Assembly: GCA_023957275.1 (NCBI GenBank) | Contig: JAMLHF010000010.1 | Coordinates: 1-64,000 of the forward strand | From: Lentimicrobium sp. | Lineage (GTDB): Bacteria > Bacteroidota > Bacteroidia > Bacteroidales > Lentimicrobiaceae | Direction of reading: 5' to 3' | DNA length: 64,000 nt | Shown: one piece after another, positions 35,146 through 44,731 of the stretch | Numbering within the stretch: the first letter of the stretch is position 1 | Layout: each line of letters opens with the position of its first letter | Position numbers and translations under genes: made by a program | Notes under the pieces: model-generated | What the model saw: the letters and a program-made list of their open reading frames with translations, nothing else | The model's database searches: none | Told to the model about the DNA's origin: nothing

Positions 35146-35427
35146 ATGTTCAAAACCAATGATTACTTCGACGGAAAAGTAAAATCGATCGCCTTTGAAA
35201 CCATTGAAGGTCCGGCAACTGTGGGCGTTATGGCAGCCGGTGAATATGAGTTCGGCACTTCTTCTGTCGAATACATGACTGTTATTTCAGGAGAAATGGA
35301 TGTGAAACTTCCGGGGGAATCCGGGTGGAAAACATTTTTGCCTTTTGAAACATTCATTGTTCCGGCAAATGTAAAATTCGGGGTACGGATGAAAGGTGAC
35401 ACCGCTTACCGTTGTTTATACCGATAG
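35146..35427 (+). CDS. ppnP: Pyrimidine/purine nucleoside phosphorylase (DUF1255 family)
   Basis: A 93-residue small cupin with the family pattern [49 protein letters not shown], then [13 protein letters not shown] and a C-terminal YRCLYR. PpnP proteins phosphorolyse various nucleosides to base and ribose-1-phosphate. It has its own promoter and a hairpin right after the stop, so it is probably monocistronic. Length is typical. Confidence 0.93.
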   Translation: MFKTNDYFDGKVKSIAFETIEGPATVGVMAAGEYEFGTSSVEYMTVISGEMDVKLPGESGWKTFLPFETFIVPANVKFGVRMKGDTAYRCLYR

Positions 35428-35432
35428 AGATA

Positions 35433-35453
35433 AAGCCCCGGTTTACGGGGCTT
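35433..35453 (+). terminator. GC-rich hairpin after ppnP
   Basis: AAGCCCCG (35433-35440) and CGGGGCTT (35446-35453) pair over 8 bp with a 5-nt loop, 5 bp after the ppnP stop. The following GTTCAATC is a weak T-tract, so termination may be partial. Confidence 0.55.
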
Positions 35454-35498
35454 GTTCAATCTGCCAGGCAGAAAGTATTCATCTAACGGATTAAAAAA

Positions 35499-35873
35499 AT
35501 GAAAGCAAGTAAGTACGAAGAGCTTCGTTTGCATTACAAAATATGGTTCACGGACAAGGATGATAACGGCATTCTCGGCGATGGTAAATATAAAATACTT
35601 AAAGCCATTGATGAAACCGGATCCTTGATGTCAGCATGCGAAAAGCTGGGCATTACTTACCGGCGGACATGGAATGATCTCAAAAGCATTGAAAAGCGGC
35701 TGGGATTTCCATTGCTGGAGAAGACCAGGGGAGGAACAGATGGCGGAAGCAGTACCCTGACTCCCGAAGGCAGGAAACTTATAAGGGCATTTGATAATTT
35801 CCATGAGAATATGGACGAAATCATGCAGCATCATTTTAAAGTACTCAAGCACCAGCTTCTTTCAGATGAATAA
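35499..35873 (+). CDS. ModE-like winged-helix regulator without a molybdate-binding domain
   Basis: A 124-residue protein with the N-terminal ModE/LysR-type HTH: ILGDGKYKILKAIDETGSLMSACEKLGITYRRTWNDLKSIEKRLGFPLLEKTRGGTDGGSSTLTPEGRKLI. Full-length ModE carries C-terminal Mop/TOBE oxyanion-binding domains, which are absent here. The next gene, for a tungstate/molybdate-binding lipoprotein, overlaps its end by 8 bp, so the pair is likely one operon and the regulator may act on tungstate or molybdate genes. How it would sense the anion without Mop domains is unclear. Confidence 0.88.
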   Translation: MKASKYEELRLHYKIWFTDKDDNGILGDGKYKILKAIDETGSLMSACEKLGITYRRTWNDLKSIEKRLGFPLLEKTRGGTDGGSSTLTPEGRKLIRAFDNFHENMDEIMQHHFKVLKHQLLSDE

Positions 35874-36840
35874 AAGTGGAATGGTATACTTTACAGCCTG
35901 GCTTCTGCTTTCGGCGATTTTCATAAGTTCATGCCGGAACAATCAGTCAGAGAAGCAGTCAACAGACTTATCAGGTGAACTGACGATATTTCATGCTGGC
36001 AGCCTTTCGGTTCCGTTTAAAGCACTTGCCGATTCATTCTGCAGGATTCACCCTGAAGTCAGCATACTCACCGAGTCTGCCGGCAGCCTCGCTTCAATAA
36101 GGAAAATCACCGACCTGAATAAGCCTTGCGATATAATGGCATCAGCGGATTACACCCTTATAGATAAATTATTGATCCCGGATTACGCAAGCTGGAACCT
36201 GCTGTTTGCCGGCAATGAAATGTCCATTGTTTACCATTCAGATTCCAGGCTGGCTGATTCATTATCTGCGGATAACTGGTATAAAATACTAATGAACCCC
36301 GAAGTAAGGTTCGGGCGCTCAGATCCCGATTCAGATCCCTGTGGCTACAGGGCCATCCTTACCATGAAACTGACAGAAAAATTCCTCGATCAGCCCGGTA
36401 TGACGGAGAACTTTCTTCAGAAAGACAATAAATTCATCAGGCCAAAAGAAGTTGACCTTCTGGCATTACTTGAATCAGGATCAATAGATTATATATTTCT
36501 TTATAAATCAGTTGCCATACAACATAAGCTAAAATATCTGGAATTATCCGACAGCATTAACCTCGCTTCACCCGGCCTCCACGATCTGTATCAGACTGTT
36601 TCAGTGGAAATAGCAGGCAATAAACCAGGGGACAAAATCACTCAGCATGGTGAAGCCATGGTTTATGGCCTCACCATCCTTAACAACAGCAAAAACAAAG
36701 CGCTTGCCGAAGCTTTTATCAGTTTTATACTGAAAGATGGCTTACAGATTATAGAAAATCTCGGGCAAACCCGTGTAATTCCCAGACTATCTGAAAAATC
36801 GCAAGCTCCGGCATTTCTTCATGAATATCTTGTCCCCTGA
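35866..36840 (+). CDS. Tungstate/molybdate-binding lipoprotein (WtpA/ModA-like)
   Basis: The ATG at 35866 overlaps the regulator stop. About 324 residues: signal peptide with lipobox FISSC (Cys about residue 23), then a periplasmic-binding-protein fold with GELTIFHAGSLSVPFKALADSF, ILTESAGSLASIRKITDLNKPCDIMASADYTLID, the oxyanion loop SDPDSDPCGYRAILTMKL and VDLLALLESGSIDYIFLYKSVA. These match WtpA-type tungstate/molybdate ABC binding proteins. No permease or ATPase gene follows, which is unusual; they must lie elsewhere or be missing. It likely feeds metal to the AOR. Confidence 0.88.
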   Translation: MNKSGMVYFTAWLLLSAIFISSCRNNQSEKQSTDLSGELTIFHAGSLSVPFKALADSFCRIHPEVSILTESAGSLASIRKITDLNKPCDIMASADYTLIDKLLIPDYASWNLLFAGNEMSIVYHSDSRLADSLSADNWYKILMNPEVRFGRSDPDSDPCGYRAILTMKLTEKFLDQPGMTENFLQKDNKFIRPKEVDLLALLESGSIDYIFLYKSVAIQHKLKYLELSDSINLASPGLHDLYQTVSVEIAGNKPGDKITQHGEAMVYGLTILNNSKNKALAEAFISFILKDGLQIIENLGQTRVIPRLSEKSQAPAFLHEYLVP

Positions 36841-36932
36841 TTTATAGCTAGTTAAGATTTCATTTTACAAGGTTTCTGGTGGCGGAAGAACAAACTCCAT
36901 CAATTGTTGTTTGTTGCATAAAAACCAATAAC

Positions 36933-38495
36933 ATGATATCTTCCGACAATCACAGAATTGCTGAATTTCTCTCCCGTTTAGGCATTTCAGAACACAACAA
37001 GGGTGCAACTTCCGGGACAGTATGGATTGATACGAAAGGAGGACCGAATCCATCCTACTCCCCCGCCGATGGCAAACTGATTGCCTCGGTAACACTTGCC
37101 ACCGGAGATGACTACGCTGTCATCACTCAAAAAGCAACTGAAGCATTCAAAATATGGAGAATGATTCCGGCTCCTAAAAGGGGAGAAGTTGTCAGGCAGA
37201 TCGGAAACAGGCTGAGGGAATTCAAGGAGCCGCTCGGATCACTGGTGTCGTATGAGATGGGTAAAGTATACCAGGAAGGTTTGGGTGAAGTTCAGGAAAT
37301 GATTGACATTGCAGATTTTGCAGTCGGACTTTCCAGACAGTTATATGGATTCACCATGCATTCCGAAAGGGAGCGCCATCGGATGTACGATCAGTATCAC
37401 CCGCTTGGTGTTGTCGGCGTGATTTCCGCTTTTAATTTCCCGGTCGCCGTTTGGGCATGGAACGCTATGATAGCAATGGTTTGCGGAAATGTGGTAATAT
37501 GGAAACCTTCATCCAAAGTGATGTTGAGCGCGATCGCTGTGCATAAAATCATTGAAAAGGTGCTGGCCGACAATGAAGTTCCAGAAGGTGTGCTGAATCT
37601 GATCGCGGGAAGCTCTAAACACATGGGAGATAACTTCCTTTCGGACAAGCGCATTCCATTGATTTCTGTCACTGGCTCCACCAGGGTGGGCAGGCATGTA
37701 AGTAAAACAGTCGGAGAACGTCTGGGCCGATGTATCCTTGAGTTGGGCGGAAACAACGCCATTATCGTTTCGCAATACGGAAACCTCAACATGGCTTTAC
37801 GGGCCAGCCTTTTCGGGGCAGTAGCCACATCAGGACAGCGGTGCACGTCAACCAGGCGGTTATTGATCCATGACTGTATCTTTGATAAATTCCGCGATAA
37901 ACTGATCGATGCTTACAAGCAACTCAGGATCGGGCATCCGCTGGACCCGTCAACCGTAGTCGGGCCTCTGGTTGACAAGGATGCGGTCAGAGCGTTTCTT
38001 GATGCTCAGGCCAGGATCGTTGAAGAAGGCGGAAAAATAGTATACGGCGGTCAGGTTCTTAGTGGTGAAGAATATGCATCGGGATGTTACGTCATACCTT
38101 GTATTGCCGAGGTTGAAAACGATTTCAGTATCGTTCAGGAGGAAACCTTTGCGCCCATTTTATACCTGATCAAATACAAGACGCTCGATGAGGCAATTGA
38201 ACTGCACAATGCCGTTCCACAAGGACTTTCATCAGCAATTTTTTCAAGAAACATTATAGAAACAGAACGCTTCCTTTCACACGAGGGTTCCGACTGTGGC
38301 ATAGCGAATGTAAACATTGCCACAAACGGAGCAGAGATCGGCGGTGCATTCGGGGGTGAAAAAGAAACGGGCGGAGGCCGGGAATCAGGCTCCGATGCCT
38401 GGAAAGCCTATATGCGGAGGCAGACAAACACCATCAATTTTTCCACCGAATTGCCATTGGCACAAGGTATAAAATTTGATGCCTTTGATGATTAA
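36933..38495 (+). CDS. ALDH7-type aldehyde dehydrogenase (aminoadipate-semialdehyde dehydrogenase-like)
   Basis: The start at 36933 (MISSDNHRIAEFL) is preferred to an upstream GTG at 36879. About 520 residues. Features: ISAFNFPVAVWAWNAMIAMVCGNVVIWKPS, VTGSTRVGR, catalytic Glu in LELGGNNAI, catalytic Cys in TSGQRCTSTRR, and the C-terminal GGAFGGEKETGGGRESGSDAWKAYMRR, characteristic of the ALDH7/antiquitin group. Members oxidise alpha-aminoadipate semialdehyde or piperideine-6-carboxylate in lysine breakdown with NAD. The substrate is inferred from subgroup. It stands alone, 92 bp after the tungstate-binding lipoprotein gene. Confidence 0.9.
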   Translation: MISSDNHRIAEFLSRLGISEHNKGATSGTVWIDTKGGPNPSYSPADGKLIASVTLATGDDYAVITQKATEAFKIWRMIPAPKRGEVVRQIGNRLREFKEPLGSLVSYEMGKVYQEGLGEVQEMIDIADFAVGLSRQLYGFTMHSERERHRMYDQYHPLGVVGVISAFNFPVAVWAWNAMIAMVCGNVVIWKPSSKVMLSAIAVHKIIEKVLADNEVPEGVLNLIAGSSKHMGDNFLSDKRIPLISVTGSTRVGRHVSKTVGERLGRCILELGGNNAIIVSQYGNLNMALRASLFGAVATSGQRCTSTRRLLIHDCIFDKFRDKLIDAYKQLRIGHPLDPSTVVGPLVDKDAVRAFLDAQARIVEEGGKIVYGGQVLSGEEYASGCYVIPCIAEVENDFSIVQEETFAPILYLIKYKTLDEAIELHNAVPQGLSSAIFSRNIIETERFLSHEGSDCGIANVNIATNGAEIGGAFGGEKETGGGRESGSDAWKAYMRRQTNTINFSTELPLAQGIKFDAFDD

Positions 38496-38543
38496 CGGTA
38501 TTGAAATTGAAAGAAGGCTCCGGAAGTATTTAAAGCTTTACAC

Positions 38544-38551
38544 TATATTTG
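38544..38551 (+). promoter_or_regulatory. -7 element candidate for the exopolysaccharide cluster
   Basis: TATATTTG fits TAnnTTTG, about 100 bp upstream of the first gene of the cluster. No TTG at 17-23 nt upstream was found. Confidence 0.42.
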
Positions 38552-38651
38552 CGGAACGGGTAGTTGACTTTTTCAACAATTGACACCGGCGGGCATGATA
38601 ACCTGAATAATAAAATCAACACTTTACTGCAATTTTACCTTAAAGCGGATT

Positions 38652-40016
38652 ATGAAGAAACTGCTCCTGCGCTACATAGAAAGGTTCAATTCAGGTCATA
38701 GCCGCAGTGTAAAAGCCAGAAAAAACATTCTCGCATCTTTCTTCATTAAAGGTGTCAGTATAATTGTCGGTTTTATCTTCGTACCGTTACTTATCGGTTA
38801 TCTGGGTGAGGTTGAATACGGTATATGGATTACAATGAGTTCCATCCTGGCCTGGGTGAATTACTTTGACATCGGGCTGGGCAACGGTCTGAGAAACCGG
38901 TTCGCGGAATCACTGGCCAAAGGGGAACATCAGATGGCCAGGATATACGTGAGCACTGCCTATGCCTCTTTAAGCCTGCTGTTCGGATCATTCTTCCTGG
39001 TCTTTATGGCAATCAATCCCTTGCTAAGCTGGTACGAAATCCTCAAGGCCCCGGCATCATTGGCAGACGAGCTTAACATACTGGTAATTATTACTTTTGG
39101 GTTCTTTCTGCTCAGATTTACGCTCAGATTAATTGCCATTATTATTATTGCCGACCAACGGCCCGCGCTTAGCAATGTTTTCGATCCGCTTGCGAATCTG
39201 ATATCTCTGCTGGCCGTATTGGTATTGATCCAGACTTCGGAAACATCCCTGCTTGTGCTGGGAATTATCCTGGGGGCTGCGCCTGTTCTGGTGCTGGCGT
39301 TGGCCACGATCTATTTCTTCAGACACGATTACCGGGAATACCGGCCCTCCATCAGGCTGATTAATTTCAAGTATTTTAAAGACCTTACAGGGCTGGGAGC
39401 GAAATTTTTTATAATTCAGATTACAGTGGTGATTATCATGTCGACCAACAACTTTATAATTACACGGGTTGTCGGCCCTGAGGCAGTAACTGCTTATAAT
39501 GTTGCCTATAAGTATTTCGGACTGTTGCTTATGCTATTCACCATAATTACAAACACTTACTGGTCAGCATATACAGAAGCCTTTATTAAGAAGGATTTTG
39601 CCTGGATTCGCAGGGTGACCGGAAATCTTGTAAAAGGCTGGATAGCTATACTCTTTATTCTCGCTGCAATGCTTGTTATTGCGCCATATTTCTATCATGT
39701 CTGGATACGTGACAAGGTGGAAATACCTTTCCTGCTTTCAGCATTCACTGCACTTTTCATCGGAATTTACATCTGGTACATTATTTTCATTTATTTCATT
39801 AACGGAACCGGCAAAATTACCCTGCAGCTCTATGTCTGTGTGATTGTGGCAGTTCTGAATATCCCCGTCTCAGTATTCTTTGCGAGGTATCTTGGCTTGG
39901 GCTCGGCCGGAGTAATCCTGGGTTCTTGTGTTACTTATCTTCCTGGTGCAATCATTGCACCGATTCAATACAGAAAGATCATCACCGGCAAAGACAACGG
40001 CATCTGGGGCAAGTAA
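38652..40016 (+). CDS. Polysaccharide flippase (Wzx-like)
   Basis: A 454-residue membrane protein with about 12 hydrophobic helices. The N-terminal region FFIKGVSIIVGFIFVPLLIGYLGEVEYGIWITMSSILAWVNYFDIGLGNGLRNRFAE is characteristic of Wzx/MATE-type lipopolysaccharide flippases. It should move undecaprenyl-linked repeat units across the inner membrane. It heads the rightward exopolysaccharide cluster and is immediately followed by the FkbM methyltransferase gene. The substrate is unknown. Confidence 0.9.
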   Translation: MKKLLLRYIERFNSGHSRSVKARKNILASFFIKGVSIIVGFIFVPLLIGYLGEVEYGIWITMSSILAWVNYFDIGLGNGLRNRFAESLAKGEHQMARIYVSTAYASLSLLFGSFFLVFMAINPLLSWYEILKAPASLADELNILVIITFGFFLLRFTLRLIAIIIIADQRPALSNVFDPLANLISLLAVLVLIQTSETSLLVLGIILGAAPVLVLALATIYFFRHDYREYRPSIRLINFKYFKDLTGLGAKFFIIQITVVIIMSTNNFIITRVVGPEAVTAYNVAYKYFGLLLMLFTIITNTYWSAYTEAFIKKDFAWIRRVTGNLVKGWIAILFILAAMLVIAPYFYHVWIRDKVEIPFLLSAFTALFIGIYIWYIIFIYFINGTGKITLQLYVCVIVAVLNIPVSVFFARYLGLGSAGVILGSCVTYLPGAIIAPIQYRKIITGKDNGIWGK

Positions 40017-40970
40017 ATGAAAATCAGCATCAGTCAGGATGCATATTTGCAAAACACCGGGTTGCAAAACAGAATAATCAATAATCGGAGATTAAATTTG
40101 CTCAAAAAAAACATCATGAATCATCTGAAGGATTTTTTAAAAACACAATTGATCAAGGTTTTCCCCTCTGCCTATAAGAAGCGCCATTACAGGTTTCTGG
40201 AAAACCTGAACTGGAATAACATTCCTGCGGAGGAAGGAGAGCTGCTCCTTATGCCGTATTTCCTTAATGATAATACTTTGTTTTTTGACATCGGCGCGAA
40301 TACCGGAATTTACACATCCTTCGCCCAGAAATTCATTCCCGGCGAATCGGTTTATGCCTTTGAACCAATCCCTGAACTATATACCCGGTTAAAATACTTG
40401 TTCAGAAAATCAAACATATACAAAATGGCATTCTCCAATGAAATCAGCGAGAAGCAGTTTAAGATCCCTTCCATTTGCGGAAAAGAGTTTAAGTCGAGGG
40501 GCACCCTGAATGTCAGTTACAAAGAAAACGATGAAACAAAATCCCGTGTTATTGATGTAAGCACAGATACCATTGATAGCTTTGTAAAGAAAAAAAATAT
40601 ATCAAAAATCGGATTTGTAAAAATTGATGTAGAAGGCCATGAACTACAAGTAATTGAAGGTGGAATTGAAACACTGAAAGAGCAAAAGCCCGTTCTGCAG
40701 ATTGAAATAGAACAGCGCCATTATCAAAGAAATATCAGTGAGATCATCGATTTTATTAAAGATGCCGGTTATTTCTGCTATTATCTTGATCCGAAGGCCT
40801 GGATACTTAAAAAACTGGAAGTTGATCCCGTCAGTCTGCAGAAAGAAGATCATTTCAAGACTGCGCAATATATACACAACTTTATTTTCCTGCCTGTCAA
40901 CACAAAATGGGACTCAGCAGTTACAAGTATAAATCAGGATATCAGATTGGCCAGATCAGGGAATTATTAA
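40017..40970 (+). CDS. FkbM-family SAM-dependent methyltransferase
   Basis: A 317-residue protein starting directly after the flippase stop; an ATG at 40116 (MNHLKDFLKTQLIK) is an alternative start and gives a more typical N-terminus. Methyltransferase fold: FFDIGANTGIYTSFAQKF (SAM loop), VYAFEPIPELYTRLKYLF, and FVKIDVEGHELQVIEGGIETL. FkbM enzymes methylate hydroxyl groups, often on glycans in polysaccharide loci. The target here is probably a sugar of the exopolysaccharide. Confidence 0.87.
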   Translation: MKISISQDAYLQNTGLQNRIINNRRLNLLKKNIMNHLKDFLKTQLIKVFPSAYKKRHYRFLENLNWNNIPAEEGELLLMPYFLNDNTLFFDIGANTGIYTSFAQKFIPGESVYAFEPIPELYTRLKYLFRKSNIYKMAFSNEISEKQFKIPSICGKEFKSRGTLNVSYKENDETKSRVIDVSTDTIDSFVKKKNISKIGFVKIDVEGHELQVIEGGIETLKEQKPVLQIEIEQRHYQRNISEIIDFIKDAGYFCYYLDPKAWILKKLEVDPVSLQKEDHFKTAQYIHNFIFLPVNTKWDSAVTSINQDIRLARSGNY

Positions 40971-41149
40971 AATATAACCAGCGTAGTCAAATAAGGACCG
41001 GTGAAAGATACCTACTACGCCCCCTTGTTATAATGCAGCAGGAGGTGTAGAAACAATTCATCCCGGTGTATTGTTAAGTTACGTAACTTTATGGTTGCTT
41101 TTTCGCTGATTTCTGCACGTAAAACTGAAGATTCCAATCTGCAATAAAA

Positions 41150-42412
41150 ATGGTCAAAAGAGTCATCGCGCTTTTTATTATTATTACATCGCTTGAGCTC
41201 TTCAATTTTGCCTTTATAAGCAAAGAGATTACAAAAGTTGCAGAAATTGCCGGAATTGGTGTTATCCTGCTGGTGATTGTGCTTCAGTTGATTTATCACA
41301 AAGGGGAAGGTTTCAGGATGACGTTTAAGTGGGAAGTCGGGTTGATTCTTCTCGCACTGGTTACCAGTATGTTTATGGCATATTCGGCGCATAATCAGAA
41401 TTTTCAGACGACACTGATTGCGCAACGTTTTATGTATTTCTATTTTTTTTATTACGCGCTGCATATGTTGAGAATTCCGGATACAGAACTGGAAAAAATC
41501 ATCCTGTATCTGGCCCTGATCTATGTGTTCTTTTATATTATCCAGTATTTTGCCTATCCAACAATTATTTTCAGGGTCCGGGTGATTGAGGAAAGGGGAA
41601 CCATCAGGATTTTTCAGGTTGGCCTTTCATATATGATTCTTGCATATTTCTATGTACTGAACAGAAGTTTTGACAAATTATCGCTCAGGGGAATCGGCAT
41701 GTTGTTTTTGTTTTTCAGTGTGATTATACTTATGGGTACCCGGCAGCTTTTATTTTCCATGTTCCTTCTGACTATGCTCAATATCCTGATGAGCCGCAAA
41801 GTAAAATCAAAACTAATGGTGATCTTACTTGCGATGTTTGCAGCGATTCCGGTTGTACTGATGTTTCAGGATATATTTACAAGCATTATAAGTTTATCGA
41901 AAGAGCAGAGTGTAGGCTTTGAAGAAAATATAAGGGTATTGGCCGGCACATTCTTCCTCACAGAGTTTTTCCCGAACAACCTCGCCTACTTAACAGGGAA
42001 TGGCGCTGACAGTGCAAATTCGGGCTATGGAATGACAATACAGATGTACAAGGATGTGTTTGGTTTCTATCAATCCGATGTCGGCATTATTGGAGACTAC
42101 AGCAAATTCGGAATTCTGTTTCTTGCTGGTGTATTCTCTATCCTTTACCGGACGCTGAAAACAAGTTTCAGCGATGATCTTAATTACATTAAATACTTTT
42201 TTCTTTTTGTGATATTAACAGGCATTACCGGCGCAGGTCCGTTTGGGGATGCCAATTCAATTGTTACCATCAGCATTATCTTATACCTGGCTGATGTCGA
42301 CAAACATAATCGCAAACTGGAGGAAGAAGAACAAGCCCTTGCAGGCAGCGACCCTGATGCGGTTGCAAACACTGCTGAAGAAAATCCGGTGGAAAACAAC
42401 TATACTTACTAA
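41150..42412 (+). CDS. O-antigen/exopolysaccharide polymerase-like membrane protein (Wzy-like)
   Basis: A 420-residue protein with about 10-11 hydrophobic helices and a large loop between residues 250 and 310 (NLAYLTGNGADSANSGYGMTI). This topology fits Wzy polymerases or O-antigen ligases, whose sequences are poorly conserved. The last 35 residues are a charged cytoplasmic tail rich in Glu. It overlaps the next glycosyltransferase gene by one base. Role in polymerising the repeat unit is inferred from topology and context. Confidence 0.75.
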   Translation: MVKRVIALFIIITSLELFNFAFISKEITKVAEIAGIGVILLVIVLQLIYHKGEGFRMTFKWEVGLILLALVTSMFMAYSAHNQNFQTTLIAQRFMYFYFFYYALHMLRIPDTELEKIILYLALIYVFFYIIQYFAYPTIIFRVRVIEERGTIRIFQVGLSYMILAYFYVLNRSFDKLSLRGIGMLFLFFSVIILMGTRQLLFSMFLLTMLNILMSRKVKSKLMVILLAMFAAIPVVLMFQDIFTSIISLSKEQSVGFEENIRVLAGTFFLTEFFPNNLAYLTGNGADSANSGYGMTIQMYKDVFGFYQSDVGIIGDYSKFGILFLAGVFSILYRTLKTSFSDDLNYIKYFFLFVILTGITGAGPFGDANSIVTISIILYLADVDKHNRKLEEEEQALAGSDPDAVANTAEENPVENNYTY

Positions 42413-43332
42413 TGAACGAAGCAAACATAGCCGTCCTTATTCCTGTGCATAACGGGTTGCATTTCACTTCGAAGTGCCTGAAGGATTTGTATCATCAGAT
42501 CAACCTGCTCAGCAACGAAACGAAAAAATTCACCATCGTTGTTATTGATGATGGATCCACAGATAAAAGCCAGGAATGGATTAAGGCCAACTATCCTGAA
42601 ACCGTAGTATTGAATGGAGATGGCAGTCTGTGGTGGGGAGGAGGCATCAATAAGGGAACTCAGTATGCCATTGATGAACTTAAATGTGATTATGTTCTCT
42701 GGTGGAACAATGATATACATACGGACGGCGATTATTTCAGGAATCTGCTGCGGATAGCCAGCGAAACTGAGGAAAATACAATTATTGGCTCGAAAATATA
42801 TTTTGCTGACAAGCCGGAAGTTATCTGGTCAATGGGAGGAATTTTCGATACCAGGTCCGGCAGAAAATATACCATCGGGATGCTTCAGAAAGATTCAGAG
42901 CAATTCAGCCGGCCTATTGAAGCTGACTGGCTCCCCGGAATGGGGACACTTATACACCGTTCCGTTTTCGAGAAGATTGGATACGTTAATGCAACTGATT
43001 TCCCCCAATATCATGGTGACAGTGATTTCACTTTCAGGGCAAAACTTGCGGGATACCGTATTTTAGTATCACCATTGCTGAAGATATGGAACGACAAAAG
43101 CAATTCCGGGCTGCATCATTATAACAGTTTCCGATTGCTTATTAAGTCACTGACCGATATCAAATCAAACAATAATATAGGAAAGGATGTTCTTTTCTAT
43201 CACAAATACGCCACCTCACCGGTGGCATATATTGCATTGGCTCACAAATACATATATTACATTGGCGGATTTTTTAAATGGAAAATTCTCAGCCTGGCGG
43301 GTTTTAAAAAACGCGATTCCCAACTGAAATAG
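42412..43332 (+). CDS. Family 2 glycosyltransferase
   Basis: A 306-residue GT-A enzyme: IAVLIPVHNGLHFTSKCLKDLY at the N-terminus, VIDDGSTDKSQEW, then the metal-binding WWNNDIHTD (DxD-like) and LPGMGTLIHRSVFEKIGY. The sequence PETVVLNGDGSLWWGGGINKG resembles rhamnosyltransferase-type GT2 proteins. It adds a sugar to the lipid-linked repeat unit at the inner membrane face; donor and linkage are unknown. Confidence 0.9.
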   Translation: MNEANIAVLIPVHNGLHFTSKCLKDLYHQINLLSNETKKFTIVVIDDGSTDKSQEWIKANYPETVVLNGDGSLWWGGGINKGTQYAIDELKCDYVLWWNNDIHTDGDYFRNLLRIASETEENTIIGSKIYFADKPEVIWSMGGIFDTRSGRKYTIGMLQKDSEQFSRPIEADWLPGMGTLIHRSVFEKIGYVNATDFPQYHGDSDFTFRAKLAGYRILVSPLLKIWNDKSNSGLHHYNSFRLLIKSLTDIKSNNNIGKDVLFYHKYATSPVAYIALAHKYIYYIGGFFKWKILSLAGFKKRDSQLK

Positions 43333-43338
43333 TAAAAA

Positions 43339-44508
43339 ATGAAAGTTTCAATTTTTAATGGTGCAGGACAGGTTGATTATTTGTACGGGCTGGTTTCCGG
43401 ACTTGCCCAGTTTAAAGAAGACCAGATTAATGTTCTGGATGCCGATGTAACCGGTGATTTATTCCTTCAATATCCCAATGTCAGATATATTCCGGTTTTC
43501 AGGTTTCTGCCAAAGAATTCTTCCTTTTTCAGTAAAGGGTTAAACATCGTGCGGTTTTATTTCAGACAAATATGGTACCTTCTCACCTCTTCTCCGGGAA
43601 TTGTTCATTTTCAATGGCTTGACAGATATAAACTTATTGACAGGCTTATTCTGCCAACGATTGCCAGAATGATGGGCAACAAGGTTGTATTGACCGTTCA
43701 CAATATAAATGCCGGCAGCAGAGACAATAAAGATTCAAAGATTAACAGGCTGACGCTAAAATATCTTTACCGGATATCAAACCACCTGATTGTGCATACT
43801 CCTTTAAGTAAATCTGAACTGATTACTGAATTTGGCACCCAGGATTCTAAAATTTCCGTTGTCAGGCATGGTTTGAACAACAGGGTCAGTCACAAAGGAT
43901 TGAAACCCCGGGAAGGCAGAGAATTGCTTGGCATCCGTGACAATGAAAAAACAGTGCTGTTTTTCGGCAATATCGATCATTATAAAGGGCTTGATATCCT
44001 GATCAAATGTCTTGACTTCTTGCCTGATAACATTATAGACAATTTCCGGCTGCTCATCGCCGGTAACTCAAAAGATGAGAATTACACCGGAGAAATACTA
44101 TCCGACATTTCGGACTCCACTCACAGTCAGCTGATTAATTACAGAATATGCTATATCCCTGATGAGGATGTAGAGCAATACTTTACAGCTGCTGATTGCA
44201 TCGTACTGCCATACAGAAAAATATATCAGTCAGGTGTCATTTTTATGGCATATACCTTTGGATTACCAATTATTGTGACAGATATAGGAAATTTTAAAAA
44301 TGACATGCTGGAAGGTAAAACCGGCATGATAATCAAAGAAAATACACCGGAAATGCTTTCCAAAACCATTACTGACTTCTTTAGTTCGGAGATGTATCTT
44401 AAACTTTCTGAAACAAGGGGTTTTATTAAAAAATGGGCCATTGAAAATTATGGTTGGGAAAGCATTGGGAAAGAAACCCGTAACTGCTACCTGAAATTAT
44501 TTAAATAA
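43339..44508 (+). CDS. Family 4/1 glycosyltransferase
   Basis: A 389-residue GT-B enzyme. The N-terminal half has FHWLDRYKLI-like acceptor region (IVHFQWLDRYK) and LTVHNINAG; the C-terminal half has VLFFGNIDHYKGLDILIKCLDFL, YIPDEDVEQYFTAADCIVLPYRKIYQSGVIFMAYTFGLPIIVTDIGNF, the donor-binding pattern of retaining GT4 enzymes. It is 6 bp after the GT2 gene. The sugar is not predictable. Confidence 0.9.
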   Translation: MKVSIFNGAGQVDYLYGLVSGLAQFKEDQINVLDADVTGDLFLQYPNVRYIPVFRFLPKNSSFFSKGLNIVRFYFRQIWYLLTSSPGIVHFQWLDRYKLIDRLILPTIARMMGNKVVLTVHNINAGSRDNKDSKINRLTLKYLYRISNHLIVHTPLSKSELITEFGTQDSKISVVRHGLNNRVSHKGLKPREGRELLGIRDNEKTVLFFGNIDHYKGLDILIKCLDFLPDNIIDNFRLLIAGNSKDENYTGEILSDISDSTHSQLINYRICYIPDEDVEQYFTAADCIVLPYRKIYQSGVIFMAYTFGLPIIVTDIGNFKNDMLEGKTGMIIKENTPEMLSKTITDFFSSEMYLKLSETRGFIKKWAIENYGWESIGKETRNCYLKLFK

Positions 44509-44731
44509 CCTTCATTTTATCAAAGCCTTAAGGAAAACAATCAGATATTGCATTCGCCGGTTATAAGAAAGGGAGTCATCCGAATAATGAATTTACCGGC
44601 CAAATGTGCCACTTATTTATTTACTTTTAGCAGAATTTTCTTTTCAACCCTTACAAACCAGAACTGCTTTGGATTGTTGGTATTTCATTACAGCAGCCAA
44701 TCATTTGGGCCGAATCATATAAATTAACAAT

